This document shows, piece after piece, positions 22,940 to 35,296 of a stretch of DNA of 64,000 nucleotides (positions are counted from its first letter, which is position 1; each line of letters begins with the position of its first letter). Under the pieces are notes generated by a model, which saw nothing but the letters and a program-made list of their open reading frames with translations, ran no database searches and was not told where the DNA came from. This DNA is from Ambrosia x helenae (lineage: Eukaryota; Streptophyta; Magnoliopsida; Asterales; Asteraceae): contig CM061234.1 of the NCBI GenBank assembly GCA_030844895.1, positions 16,923,573 to 16,987,572 on the forward strand, written 5' to 3'. The translations under genes were made by a program, and so were the position numbers.

Positions 22940-24644
22940 ATATACATTAATCTTATAATATTCATGGAAAATTCATTTTTGTTTCAAAAATCATGAAATT
23001 TTAGGTGTAGTATCTTGACACCTCATAGAAAATTATCTTATTTTTAGTTTTTAGAAAATATCTTATTTTCATAATTTTATTAATTTAATTATATTTAATT
23101 GATTAAAAATTCGTTTTTAATGATTTTAATCTCAAAATTTCTAGAAAATTATGTCTAAGTATGATAAACTGAAATAAAATTTATTATCCTAGAAAATAGT
23201 TATTTTTAGTGTTTTTACCATTTTTAATCATTAAAATATGATTTAAATTTATTAAATCTATTTTAAATGCAAATAAATTGAGAAAATTATGGAAAAATTA
23301 TTTTCACTATTTTACATCAGAAAATAATCATTTTTCATAAAAGTATTATTTTTGGATCATATCTTGTATTTTTAGCTAATTTATATTTTATTAGTCATAA
23401 TAAATTATTATTTAATTAAATATAAATTATAAAATCTGTTTTATGAATATTTTTTTTATAAAACGGAAATATTCCTAAGTGTGGAAAACATAAGTGTTTA
23501 TGTTTTATTTATTTGTATGCATTTATGTAATTAATTACAATTATTGTAAATATATAAATTGGTTATGTTATTTAACTAAATCTTTGAATAAAATTACTTA
23601 GAATATTTTATCCAAAAATATTCAAATAGTAATAACTATTTTCTTAGTCGTATAATTGATCTTAAAGCATGATATACTTTTTGAATTCGAAATTATTATT
23701 AAAGTCGAGTTATCGTAAAACGTCATCTTCCCTACATAAGACTAGCAAACCATAATGCCTTAAATTCTAGATACCTTAGACTTTCTAAGTCATTTTCCTC
23801 ATTATTGTTATTATACCTATAGGTTGAATTCTTCGGAATTCTCAATTTTATTTTGTGGCGAGCTTTGTTGGATTTATCGCCTAGCAAAACCTGTGAGTAT
23901 ACTTATCCCTTCTTTGCTTTATTTCACTTTTTGGGGTGAAACATGTACACCTATGAAACTTACACTTGCACATAGTCATAAACGTTTTTACATACAAATC
24001 ATATACGTGATATGCTTTAAATTCTTGTTCTTTATGCTTAAACTTAGACGTAGTATACTTGTGATCATTACATATTCATAAACGTAAACGGAAACATATT
24101 CATATACATTTGGGAACCTAGTAGAAAGTACCTAAGCATGTGGGAAAGGAAAGTACCACGAGAGGAAAGTCCTAGGTCCCGCCTAGTGGAAAGTACCTAT
24201 GCATATGGGAAGGGAAGTACCTATGCGTGTGGGAACTCCTAGGTTATTCTTAGACTTTGTCATCATTGTGGTTTGATTTTGATTTGCATTGTGTGCTTAT
24301 GCGTTTACCATATTGCCTTGAATGAATCATGACACTTGAATTGAAAAACATTTTTATATCTATATTATACGTATACAAACTAAGTGTACTCACCAGCATT
24401 ATTGTTGACGTTTTATTTTGTACATGTTTCAGGGAACGCTTGATGATTGTCACTTAGGCTTGTACTTAGACTTAATAAACAAGCTTTATGTATCGTTTTG
24501 TTTGAGACTTGGTGTAGTGGGTTGACTTTGATGTTTGACTCTTAATCATAAATTTGATAATATTTACACTTTAGTACCACGAGCTTTTGAACAATCCTCA
24601 CTACGTGACACCTTGATGTTTTTGCCACCGGTTGGGGTGTTACA
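22940..24644 (+). mobile_element. LTR, left end lost, right end TGTTACA
   Basis: The right end GGGGTGTTACA (24634-24644) has the same form as the LTR ending at 454. It contains CTCACCAGCATTATTG, TTGTACATGTTTCAGG and GAGCTTTTGAACAATCC, motifs recurring in plant Ty3-type LTRs. The first kilobase is AT-rich, with repeated AAAATTATCTTATTTT-like words. The left boundary cannot be set because the (TA)n tract replaces it. It is joined to Copia sequence at 24645. Confidence 0.5.
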
Positions 24645-26504
24645 TCGATACACCCAAAGCCCACACCTCATAACCCATCTCCCTCTGGCCCAATTAACAA
24701 TACCGGCCCAAACAACAAAAGCCCACACCCCTCGGCCTCATTTCCTGACCACCGCCCACATAAGCAACCGGCCACCCCTACTACCCACACACTTCCTGAT
24801 AACTGGTCCAATATGCCACCACAACCCAGCCCAATTAACAAGACACACATCCCAAGCCCAGCCTCCACTCAACAGCAACCATCTCAACCGAGCCCATATA
24901 CTAATACCAACCACCATGCCGCACCTCCTCCTGCCCGCTCCATGCGCACACACGCTGTGGATGGAATTTTTATGCCAAAAGCCCACTTCAACCTTCAAAC
25001 CACCACTACCATCCCCATACCCAAAAACCTCACAGACACCTTGTCCATTCCTGAATGGTGAGACGCCACGACCAACAAATTTAATGCACTTATTAAAAAT
25101 GAGACGTGGGAACCTGTTCCTTGTCAGCAGGGTATGAATATTATACGCAGTATGTTGTTATTTAAGCATAAGTTTTAATCTGATGGTACTCTTGAAAGAT
25201 ACAAAGCACGACTGGTGTGATGATCGTTTACAGTAGGTTAGGATTGATTGTGGGGAAACTTTTAGTCCAGTTGTTAAACCGGCCATTATGCGGACTGTCT
25301 TATTCTCTTGCATTGTCTAAATCATGGTCTGTACACCAACTTGATGTCACTAATGCTTTTCTGCATGGCAAACTCAATGAAACAGTTTTCATGTATCAAC
25401 CTATGGGCTTTAGGGACAAGAATTATTTAGATCATGTTTGTCGGCTTAACAAGTCTTTATGGATTGAAGCAGGTACCTCGGGCTTGGTACCAACAATTCA
25501 CTAATTATGTCTTAACCCTTGGGTTTCAACAAAGAAAATATGACGCCTCTCTTTTCACTCTCCATGCACAGAGTGATATTGCTTTTCTTCTACTACGTGT
25601 TGATGATATTCTTCTCGTCACCTCTTTTGACTCTCTTCGTGATCGCCTTATGCAACACCTTGCATCAGAATTTGCAATGAAGGACTTAGATCCTCTCTGT
25701 TTCTTCTTGGGTATCTCTGTCACCAAAGAGCATGACATGTTTCTTTCTCAGCAAGCTTACACACGTGACATCATTGAACGTGTGGGTATGTCTACGTGTA
25801 AATCCGTCTCCAATACCGTTGACACGCAACCAAAATTGGGCTCGACTCTTGGAACTAACTTCGACAATCCCACCTTATACAGGAGTCTGGCTGGTGTCCT
25901 TCAATACTTGACCTTCACCAGACTAGACATCAGTTATGCAGTCCAGCAGATTTGTATGCGCATGCATGCCCCTAAGATACCTCATTGGGAATCTCTTAAA
26001 CGCATCATTCGGTACTTACATGGCACTCTGACATATCGTTTATCTCAATCTGGTTCCACGGCTCCTTTTCTTCGTGCCTACACTGACGCGGCTTGGGCGG
26101 GGTGTCCCGACACACGGCGTTCCACAAGTGGCTACTGGGTTCACTATGGTGACAGTTTAATATCTTGGTCTTCTAAACGTCAAGCCACCTTATCCCGCTC
26201 AAGCGCTGAGACAGAATACCATGGTGTTGCAAATGTAGTCGCTTAGATTTGTTGGCTTCGCAATCTTATTCTTGAACTCTTTCAGCCCTTAACTAAAGCC
26301 ACGTTAGTCTATTGCGATAATTTCAGCGCAATTTATTTGTCCGGCAACCCAGTTCAGCACCAGCGTACCAAACATACTGAGTTAGACATTCACTTTGTTC
26401 GTGAACAGGTACAACGAGGTCAAGTTCAAGTACTTCATTTTCCTTCCAGGTACCAAGTTGTTGATATATTTACAAAAGGGTCTCCCACGCGTCCTGTTCG
26501 ATGA
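24645..26504 (+). pseudogene. Copia polyprotein remnant (RT and RNase H)
   Basis: Successive frames of one broken polyprotein can be read. They show a Pro-rich linker (24650-25060), the RT start with SVHQLDVTNAFLHGKL (25340-25400), and a frame change near 25450. RT then continues with LYGLKQVPRAWY and LLRVDDILLV, followed by RNase H with YTDAAWAGCPDTRRSTSGY and SSAETEY. The main open part (25434-26246) ends at an in-frame TAG. Homologous sequence continues after it through KHTELDIHFVREQV and DIFTKG to 26504. RVDD replaces the usual YVDD at the RT catalytic site. It is not functional. Confidence 0.85.
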
Positions 26505-26554
26505 TTTTCATTCCAGTCTAAACATTCGGCCACCTCTTGCTTCAACTGCAAGGG

Positions 26555-26924
26555 TGTAATAGGACACGTGATTTACAACATATTATTACTTGTATATTAA
26601 GAGGGTGTTTGGGATTGCGTTTTGAATCTGATTTTTAGATTATTGCATTTTGAAAACGCAAATAATCAGTTTTTAGTGTTTGGATTCCGTTTTAAAAACG
26701 CAGATAATCAGTTTTTTAGGCTACCAAAACGCAATAATCTATAAGCAGCTCCACCCCTGCTTTTCCAAAACGCATAATCCGTTTTGAATAATCAATCCCA
26801 AACACCCCTAAGTTCGTATCCTTTCCATATATTGTGGAAAGATTGTACTTTCCATATGTAACTTATTACCTATGGTATTTATTTTGATGAATGAATGAGA
26901 AAGAGGCAAGGGATTCATTCTACA
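26555..26924 (+). repeat. Copia 3' LTR, split by a MITE
   Basis: It starts TGTAATAGGACACG after the polypurine tract and ends TTCATTCTACA. Without the 208-bp MITE and one copy of its 3-bp target duplication, the LTR is about 159 bp. Confidence 0.65.
26601..26808. mobile_element. Tourist-like (PIF/Harbinger-type) MITE, 208 bp
   Basis: Inverted termini GAGGGTGTTTGGGATTG and CAATCCCAAACACCCC are flanked by the trinucleotide TAA on both sides (26598-26600, 26809-26811). It is inserted in the Copia LTR. The interior has repeated AATAATCAGTTTT words. Confidence 0.8.
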
Positions 26925-26935
26925 AAATATACATT

Positions 26936-27290
26936 CTTCATGAACGAAAGTACTTTGCAAAGTTTGAAAGAAACAATCTCAACTTATAGAAGATGAACAA
27001 CTAGCAAGGGTACTAGATGAAAGTTCGAAAGTAAAGTTCATGCACCACCCAGAAATAGAACTGGAAGTAGAGATGGATCCAGGTTCTAGCTAGTGGGTAA
27101 ATCAAATCTTTGTGAGCATGCAGTGAACGTATCTAAACTAAAGAAGTCTTTAATTGATCGGATCTTCTAGTGTTTTGACTTTTTTTTTTGTTTAGAATTT
27201 TGTTGTGTTTCTAGTTTATCCATTTATAGTTGTTTACATTAAGTGTAAGCATATATATAGCCCTCAGTCAGTGAATAAACTATTTCAAAA
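26936..27290 (+). pseudogene. Broken second copy of the DA1-like UIM gene 3' end
   Basis: AACGAAAGTACTTTGCAAAG and GAAGATGAACAACTAGCAAG match exon 3 of the gene at 17184-18919; similarity continues through the 3' untranslated region (AATCTTTGTGAGCATGCAGT). A 1-nt loss in the AAAGAAACAATCTC segment destroys the frame. After the last UIM it keeps about 48 nt (GTAAAGTTCATGCACCACCC ...) that the first copy lacks, so the first copy's stop codon may come from a deletion. Copia sequence abuts its left side at 26924. Confidence 0.7.
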
Positions 27291-27382
27291 CTCAACCCCA
27301 AACACCCTTTAACTTGTTAGAAAATTCAGATAGTAAAAGCTAATTTCAATACCAGATATTTTCATGATTCGATTCCGCTTAC

Positions 27383-27564
27383 TAGGGATGAGCATTTCGG
27401 TACTAAATACTAAAAATACCGGTACCAGTACAAAAAATACCGATACCGATTCATTTTCGTTCCCAATTCGGTACCAAGTAATTTAACTTACAGTACCGAT
27501 ACCGTATCGTATATTTTTGACATCGGGGTCACTTCGGTAGTGTTCGGTATTGGGCTCATCCCTA
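27383..27564. mobile_element. MITE with TAGGGATGAGC termini, 182 bp
   Basis: Termini TAGGGATGAGCATTTCGG and GGGCTCATCCCTA; the interior is rich in GGTACCGATACC-like words. Flanks CCGCTTAC and CCGTTTTA are only a weak 8-bp duplication. Same family as 28576-28841. Confidence 0.65.
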
Positions 27565-28575
27565 CCGTTTTACGTCAAGTGGTGCGCATGCGGGTGACAT
27601 GCCACGTGTACGTCAGGAGATGTGGTTATATGCAGGTGACGTCTTTTACATTTTACATCAAGCTAGTCTGCATGCCACATTTTATCGTCTTGAAATAATG
27701 TTGGGAAATAAATAGGCAATCGTTTAGAATTTGAAAAGACGTTTCAGGCAGGAGAAAGGACATCTGCACAGTGACGGTTAGCGTCCTGTCAGGCGACTTT
27801 TTCGTCTAGTAACAGGCGTGAGAACCATGCGCGGCGCGAGGGATGACATTTCAGAAACGTGGCCCACATGTCACCTGAAGATTGGGCCGCTGCGTGACGG
27901 TTCGTACGTCACGTTTGCAAATCTTGCCATCATAATTAATGCGATGGGTATATATATCCCATCCCTTGGGTTATTTTCCACGGCGAGATCCTTTGAAAAA
28001 AACTTCATCTTCTTCGGCGAACTTTAAACTTCTTTCTTTCGTTTTCCTCTTTTTTCTTTCTGAGAGTGTCTGAATCATCGAAGACTATTGATAAGGACAG
28101 AAAGGGTAAGGATCCCAAGACGAAGAATCCACCCAAGTCAATCAACACAACCCCTATTAACTGGAGTGGGTCCAGGTTTAGGGAGTTATGTGACCGGTAC
28201 AACATCTTGGAAGAATGGGGGCGGGGCTACTGGAGGCTGGGAAGATAGTGTTGGCGCTGCTGAAGGGGAAGATAACCCTCTATTAATGCTTCTTCAGCCG
28301 AGCAAACTTCTGGTTGTCGGCGACCTACTTTTAGATTAACACCTTGTTGACTTACGGACTGCATATCACACAACTGAGTCCATTCGGGAGATGTCTTGTT
28401 GTGCACTCGACATTAAGCCTATGTTTGACATTACACGTTGGAGGCTTTGAACCCTCCAATGTGACACTTCTTTTCTTAGAGGAGTAAAGTGCAGGCGATG
28501 GGGATGGACTCCCCAAAAATCATGTATGATCGTACGTGGTTAAAAGTTACTCATTGGAATTTCCATTATCCCCGA
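27565..28575 (+). pseudogene. Remnant of a retroelement leader and short coding fragment
   Basis: TATATATATCCC (27950-27961) looks like a TATA region. At 28062-28246 an open frame encodes a Ser/Lys-rich start with INWSGSRFRELCDRYNIL, resembling the N-terminus of plant proteins with the 'transposase (putative), gypsy type' domain. It degenerates after about 60 codons. 28260-28560 has only broken frames. The family call is tentative. Confidence 0.35.
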
Positions 28576-28841
28576 TAGGGATGAGTTTGGGACGGTATCG
28601 GTACCAACCGATCCCGAAAACTCCTAAAACCCAATACCGATATCGATACCAAAAGCATACGGTACGGTATCGGTTCGGTACCGGTATGGTATCGGTATTT
28701 TACCTTAAAATACCGATACCATACCGATCCCGTACCGATACCGATAATACCGAAACCGAAAACCTCTAAATGTGGGTACCGATACCGATACCAAACACCA
28801 TCGATACGGGGTCGGTATTCGGCGCTATGTGCTCATCCCTA
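28576..28841. mobile_element. MITE with TAGGGATGAG termini, 266 bp, 8-bp target duplication
   Basis: Ends TAGGGATGAGTTTGG and GTGCTCATCCCTA, flanked by ATCCCCGA (28568-28575) and ATCCCCAA (28842-28849). The 8-bp duplication indicates hAT-type mobilisation. The interior is made of GGTATCGGTACC-like palindromic words. Confidence 0.78.
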
Positions 28842-28986
28842 ATCCCCAATGCTCAACTAAACTTCAAACAATTCTATATTTCGTACTTTCAAGTTGCTAA
28901 TGTATTAATATTCGGCTTCAATGGGGTAAACACTGGTATGAAATTGGTTTTTGGTAATGAGGTTGAGGATCACCTAATACCATACA

Positions 28987-29204
28987 TAGGGCTGCAAACG
29001 AACTGAACTTTCAGCGAACGTTCATGAACCGTTCGGCGGGAAGTTCGTTTGTGTTCGTTCGTTTGATAAATGAACGAACACGAATAAAAAATTTCGTTCG
29101 TTTAGTTAAACGAATGAACATGAACAATGGCCGCGTTCGTTCGTTTATGTTCGTTTGTGTTCGTTTATGTTCGTTTGTTTAATAGGGGTTTTAATTTTTA
29201 TAAC

Positions 29205-29252
<48 letters not shown>

Positions 29253-30125
29253 TTTACTCAGATAAAAAAATAATTCTTGTGAGGTATATATATCACTACT
29301 ATATGATCAGATCATTAACCCTACTTTTATTTCCAAGGTGTGCATTTTGATGCTTTGAGGTGGTGGAAAGAGAACAAATTGAAGTATATAATTTTGTCTA
29401 GGATGGCTGCTGATATTTTAGCAATTCCAGTCACGACCGTCACTTCAGAATCGTAATTTAGTGCGGGTGGGAGGGTTATTGACCCACATCAATCCTGTTT
29501 AGGAACTAAGACGGTAGATATACTAATTTGTGGAGCCGATTGGTATCGTCATTACTATGGGTTGGAAAAAAAGAAAATCAAGGTAACATTCGTATTGTTT
29601 CATCTTTTATAATATTTTTCTTGTTTTGAACTATGTTTGTTTTCTTTGATGATTGTAGGAAAATGACGATATCATTCGCTTTGAGCTTACTTGATGATTG
29701 TTCAATGAAAGTTTATTTTAGGTAGCTTAATGACGACTTTAAGTTTAATATGCGAACTTATTTTTTTGAGACGCTACTTTATTATGTTTAACAATATTAT
29801 GTAATGTTATTTTGGGTGGCTTAATGTATGTGAATTCGATCTTATTCGGAAGTTAAAATACGTCCATTTGACCGCTTGTGTTTGTTTCTGTTCATGAACA
29901 CTTCTTTGTGTTCATTTGTGTTCATTAATGTTCGTTTGTGTTCGTGGGTGTTCATGAACAAAATTAACAAACGAACACGAACACGAATGTTTTCTTAACA
30001 AACGAACACGGACAAAAAATCTCGTTCGGTAAGTGTTCGTGAACTGTTCGTGAACACATATTTTCCTTAACAAACGAACACAAACAAGGCTCTGTTCGTG
30101 TTCGTTCGATTCGTTTGCAGCCCTA
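28987..30125 (+). mobile_element. hAT element, 1.14 kb, with transposase C-terminal remnant
   Basis: Termini TAGGGCTGCAAACGAA and TTCGTTTGCAGCCCTA are flanked by perfect 8-bp duplications ACCATACA (28979-28986 and 30126-30133). Both subterminal regions are dense in TGTTCGTTTGTGTTCG motifs. A (TA)n tract lies at about 29210-29249. It encodes a degenerate hAT dimerisation region. Confidence 0.9.
29338..29694 (+). pseudogene. hAT transposase C-terminal (dimerisation) remnant
   Basis: After an AG at 29336-29337, one frame reads FDALRWWKENKLKYIILSRM, then ADILAIPVTTVTSES, then a TAA where the family usually has Ala-Phe or similar, then FSAGGRVIDPHQS and LICGADWYRHYYG. A GT-AG intron (29583 to about 29656) leads to a short last exon ending DDIIRFELT and a stop. 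This is the conserved hAT C-terminal block. The upstream DNA-binding and catalytic parts are gone. Confidence 0.85.
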
Positions 30126-30133
30126 ACCATACA

Positions 30134-30988
30134 TGTCCCAAATTCGCGCGAAAAGTTCTATAAGTAATCCGATACCCGAAACTGGTTTACCTGAATAGAA
30201 TATAGTAGTCTGAGTTGGTAAACTATTAACCATGCAATGCAGATCAGTTACGGGTTTGTTGCATCGGAGCTGTCTGTTTGATTGTGTTTTTGGCATCACA
30301 GCAAGTGTAGAGAAAACTCAAACACCCTGCACAATCCACATCACCTATAAAGCATAATAAACACAAACATAAAAGATCCGAGCGCAGGCATCACACCCGC
30401 CTGGATGATTGTTCATAAGTACATGACACAAGTTGACTGCAAAATTACATGTTCAAATAGACAAATGAGATGCCAAGTCTTTGGAACAAGTCTACTAAGG
30501 TTTGGTAAAATGATGGGTCCATCAACATAGTTACATCACTAGACAAATTCGTCCGATTAGATGCCCGTCATCTTGTTCGTTCAGTTCATTTACACGCCTA
30601 TGTCTTTGGGATCTAGCAAAATTAACTTACCAAAAAGTGAATATTAAACCGTTAAAACTTGTGAATATTACACGCCTATGTCTTTGGTGTTACGCATGCA
30701 TAAGAAATGAAACGAAACAAAACAAAACGACATAACCATAGAACACACGTTTTGGTTGATGACGCTTTGCATGATACTTATCAAACAAATACCATACCAT
30801 AAACGAGAGCGCGATAAAAACAAAACCTATCATCTTGATGTGATGCTACAAGAACCAAGCTTTTTAAGCATTCACATCCATGTCCATGTAAAACTTTTAA
30901 AGCCACATGCTTTCGAGCAAAACTACAACACGAGTATTGACAACAAACAGACTTATCCTATGTTACATAATCTTTAGTTACCTGCGTC
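30134..30988. other. Downstream flank of the OBERON-like gene
   Basis: Likely contains the 3' untranslated region of the minus-strand gene ending at 30989. No independent gene is seen. 30545-30700 contains two copies of a CACGCCTATGTCTTTGG block about 80 bp apart. Confidence 0.4.
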
Positions 30989-31544
30989 TCAGTTATCCGC
31001 ATGCACATCAAAATGCTCTTTTAATACATATTTAGAAGTTTTTCCAAATCCCTTACCGACGCCCTGCATTGCAGCGATCTTTTCAAATTCGTTCTTGATT
31101 TGATCCATTATTTTGAAAACGGTATGGACAAGTGACGGGTCGGCTGATGGTGAGCAGTTTTCAAGTTTTGATTTTTCTTTTTTCAGTTGTTGATAGAGAT
31201 CAAGAAGACGGTTTTTTTGGGTTGTGAGGACGTCTTCAGCTATTTTATACTCGGTTTCTTGAGACTTTTTGAGCGAGGCGAGCGTCTTCTCGACCCGCCG
31301 CTCAAGTTCGGTAGATTCTATCCTGACATCAAAATTTGTAAATGTTATCTGGGTTGGAGCTGTCACCGCGTCAACATCCATTGTTTCATACTGAGAAACT
31401 TCTCCTGATGCCAATAAAATATTTTTTTAACTAAACGATAACTAAGCATAGGATGCATGATAAGAGTGCCAAACGGGTCATGTTCGTGGGTCAAATCCAA
31501 CATGAATCTGAATATTTGACACAAAACATGTTGAACCTAAATTT

Positions 31545-31582
<38 letters not shown>

Positions 31583-34500
31583 TAAGATTACTCTAAAATT
31601 ATAAATTTAAAACAAAAAAATACAAATGTATCATAAAATATATGTTTAGTTATAAAAGTTGACGTCGATTTCTCTTTTAATGTTTAAAATTTGGCATAAA
31701 TTTCCCTACTATTTTAAGTTAGATAAAAAATTAAATAAAAGTAAATCATATCACCCCGCGAGCTCACCAGGCGACCCAAACCAAACGAGTTTAGCTAATC
31801 ATGTTCGCGGGTTGAACCAAAAGCAAATGAGCCCATGGGTTGCCATTCTATATATATAAATTAAGTGCAAACCTGTGGTAACAGCTGATATGTCTTCGTG
31901 TTTCCATGTATCTTCATAAGTGTCTCCTTCCGGTTTCCATATATCTTCATGAGTGTGTCCTTCCTTGAGCTGAGAACAACAAGCCGACCGATTAGTCAAC
32001 GCAAACATACACTATATATTCATTTTAAAAAAATCAACCTAACAACGCGGGCGCATTTAAAATAAAATCTAAATATTACCTTTGCTACGGTGGATTGAAC
32101 ATGTTGTAACAAGTTCTTTGCGCTTGTTTTGGTTGATCCTCGCAATATAATAATACAAAGATTAAGGATCTTCTGCATTTTTTCACCGTAACTAATCGAC
32201 TCACAGCTCCTAAGAAGATTCGTGACATGTGGAACCAAATCAGTAGTTGCATCACACCGCCTGCAGTAATACTCTGCATCCAGACAAATGGTTCCACCAA
32301 CCGTTCCAGCCATGTAAGACCGAAGAGCACATTCTATGTGGCAAATGTGCCCACAGATGAACCCATCTTTGACCATTGCTTTACATTTAATAAAAGTTTG
32401 ATCACCGCCACTTGCTGAATCGACTGGTTTAGAGCAAAGTATACAACAACAATCGTGACAGAAACGAGGCTCAATGCAGCATATATCACAGGTCATTATA
32501 TTGGAATGATCGCGATCATTCGTTTCAAGTAAACTGGAGCAATTTATATTTCCCGCCTTGCAGCCTGCAGGATCAAACTTCGGAGTGCAATTCAAGACGA
32601 TATCTGTGTTTCCTGCATCATTTTATTCAGGGAATTTGATAAATGAAACACATAAACCTCATAACTTCGGTTACACACACTTTTATATTAGCTTTATGAA
32701 AAATATCTTCAAAAATTTTGTAAATTACAGAACCTATTAAAATCCATGTTGCACTCTAACTAGTTTTGAGAAAGTTCGGATAAGGTTTATCTCTAATGGG
32801 TCAAACATGTGATATAAAAAAGAGAAGTAGCTTAGCAAAAAAGGGTCAAATGATTCAATGTCGAAAGTTACTCGGTGTGTTTTTAACGCACTATGCCTCC
32901 TAAATTAGTTTATTCATGAATGTTAAAAGAAAACAACCTTACTCAGTATAATACCCAACCTATCGGTAGGGTATGGGGAATGTTGAAAAACTAGATAAAT
33001 ATTATAATAATTTTAGTTTTCTAATCATTTTTAAAAAATATAATAATAAAAATAAAATAAAAAACGTAATATCTAAAAAAAAGGAAAAAGAAACGATTAG
33101 ATTAGATTAAAGTAATTGTACGAGTGTGAACATTCGACAAAAGGATCTAGTGTATCTAGCATGATATATTGATACGCCGTTATCTTTTATTATTTAAGAT
33201 TATTGAACAAAAATCGATCAAAATGATTATATAATTTATCAAAAGATTACTAAAAACTTTTTACGATGGTTACATAAAGTGGGCAAACAATCCAATAATG
33301 CTAACGACCTAAAGCATAACTACATTTATAAGGAACTCACGAACAGCCATATTTGAATATAACCTTGCGTGGACCATCATCAATTCAATGTTATTGCTAG
33401 ATAATTAGTAATTACTCTATGATATATATTGGATTGCGTATTTTAATACTCAAAATACCAAGCTTTCAAAAAACTAAAATATTTTCTTAGATAACAGATA
33501 CACAAGCAACAGTTTAATATATCTCAAAAGCAGAAAGAAATGTTTTTATATGGTTGGCAAGGAAAGAAATGCCACATGAAACAGTAGCGCACTCACTCTA
33601 AAGGCGTACCTTTTGCATTAGGTGTAGGCGCTTTCCAGAGGTGGAATCTTCTAGTTCTTCCTATTTGACCCGAAACCGAAAAGACTAGCAAAAATGGGCT
33701 CTTATAGAAATATATATCGTATATGTGTTTTTCAACTAAGTTAGTGGCACATGGTTGTCGAGCAGTGATCTAACTATGTAATTTAGACTGATGCGCCATA
33801 CGCAGCTGATGAAATACTTCACACATGTATGTTTAATGCGTAAGAGTATTACTGTTAAGTGTTAACCACTAATACAATATGTAATAAATGATAACTAGTG
33901 AAGTAAGTTTTCATAACCATTTTTTTAACAAATACAACTTCTTGGCATTCAGCTCTTAAGTATTAACTACAAGATAATGGTAGTTCACATTCACAATAAT
34001 TTATTAAAATAAAAGAAAAGAATGGGCGACTTGCGTTATATTTACAGACATGTTACTCAAATAACTCAATTAAATAGGTTTCCTTCAATGGAGTTACATG
34101 TATTTATAATAGTTTACCGAAAATGAAAATCTGATCAAGTACAAATTTGGTCCCATCTGAAATTCAATAAAAAGTAACAGAATATACTGAGAACCTAATC
34201 TAAAAGAGAAGCACAGCAGCATATGCATCATACATATTTCGAGGGACATTGCACCGGTTACTATTTCGAGGGACATTGTGCCATAAGCCATTAACTTCTA
34301 CTGTATTCCCTTAAATATTTTTCTAATTTGTTTGCTTTGATTAAGGTATAAATAACCCAAAAAAGACGTAACGTATTGCTTTATTTCATCCTCCAAGAAC
34401 CAAAAGAGCATCACTATATCAAACATAAAGGTCTATTTATATTTTAGGGCAGACCCATACATGTACACCACTGTCATGCTATACATTAACATACAACAGC

Positions 34501-35296
34501 CCTCATGCGGGTCATATAACAAGGTGAAAATGATTATATGACCCGTATGAAAGGGCTAAAATGATTATATAGCCCATATGAGACGGTATTCGGCCACATC
34601 ATACGCCCGTACGACATAAAACAAAAATGACTGATGTGACAGTGATGTGCCCCATACAGGATGTATGACCTATACAACTCGTATGCTCTGACAGACACGA
34701 CACTGTTGGGGGTGGTGTATGTATAGCAGCACACATATTTTATCTAACCCTAAAACCAAATCAATAACTATTACTGTTCCATTAACCATCATCACATGTA
34801 AACCATCAATATTTCTCTGATGTCTGTCGTTTTAAATAAAATACCAACTGACTCCGCAGTCGACAAGCTCAACTATAAAATAATATAACCATTTTATAAA
34901 ATAATCAGGATTACCTTTAATTTTTCCAGCTGGAATCCTCCAAGTGAAGGAGGCAAAGAAGGCCTTGATATCCATATCAGGAAATGCTTCCGACAAAAAT
35001 CGCTTAACCGCAGCCTTACTGTTGAAACCGCACTTCATGTTACTCGTGCTTGCGGAAGGCACTGACTTAAATTTGTTATAAAGACGATCAGGGAGAAAAA
35101 GATATCTATCCATAAAGTGTCCTGAAACAGCAAGTCTTTTTCCCACCTTCCATTTCCATTTATCACCAGGTGCCGGGAAATCCTCAGGAGCATATGGCAA
35201 ACCAACGCCTGAATCGTTATCATACACAAGATTAAACTCACTTTCCTTTGATCCGGTGGTACTTCCGTCACTTTCATGTGGAGGGTCGATCTCCAT
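30989..35296 (-). CDS. OBERON/PVIP-like PHD-finger protein, 475 aa
   Basis: Four exons join in phase with GT-AG introns: 35296-34915, 32612-32080, 31969-31873 and 31404-30989 (1428 nt with stop). Residues ~30-127 form a conserved plant domain (PGDKWKWKVGKRL, FPDMDIKAFFASFTW) seen N-terminal to the PHD in some plant chromatin proteins, possibly the one named DUF7081. Residues ~169-247 are an OBERON-type PHD finger: CDICC, CHDCCCILC, ICGHICHIEC and YYCRRCD. A short acidic exon 3 has two HEDIWK/YEDTWK repeats. Residues ~370-425 are a predicted coiled coil, and a basic tail follows. OBERON proteins act in the nucleus in meristem establishment, and relatives bind potyvirus VPg. The Met of MEIDPP was chosen because upstream sequence looks intronic or untranslated. 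Intron 1 is 2.3 kb. Confidence 0.85.
31545..31581. repeat. Oligo-T run in the last intron of the OBERON-like gene
   Basis: A run of more than 30 T, in the intron between exons 3 and 4 (transcribed as oligo-A). It could be the A-tail of a small retroposed insertion. Confidence 0.8.

Larger units (their letters stand above)
24645..26924 (+). mobile_element. Decayed Ty1/Copia retrotransposon, 3' half with LTR
   Basis: The order is a Pro/Thr-rich segment before the reverse transcriptase, reverse transcriptase, RNase H, a polypurine-like CTGCAAGGG, and a 3' LTR (26555-26924) with TGTA...TACA ends. A MITE sits within the LTR. No 5' LTR, gag or integrase is seen. Confidence 0.75.

Noticed and set aside
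24535..25137. 200-codon Pro/His/Thr-rich frame across the LTR-Copia junction
   Set aside because: It starts in the LTR and continues in a wrong phase of the Copia Pro-rich linker.
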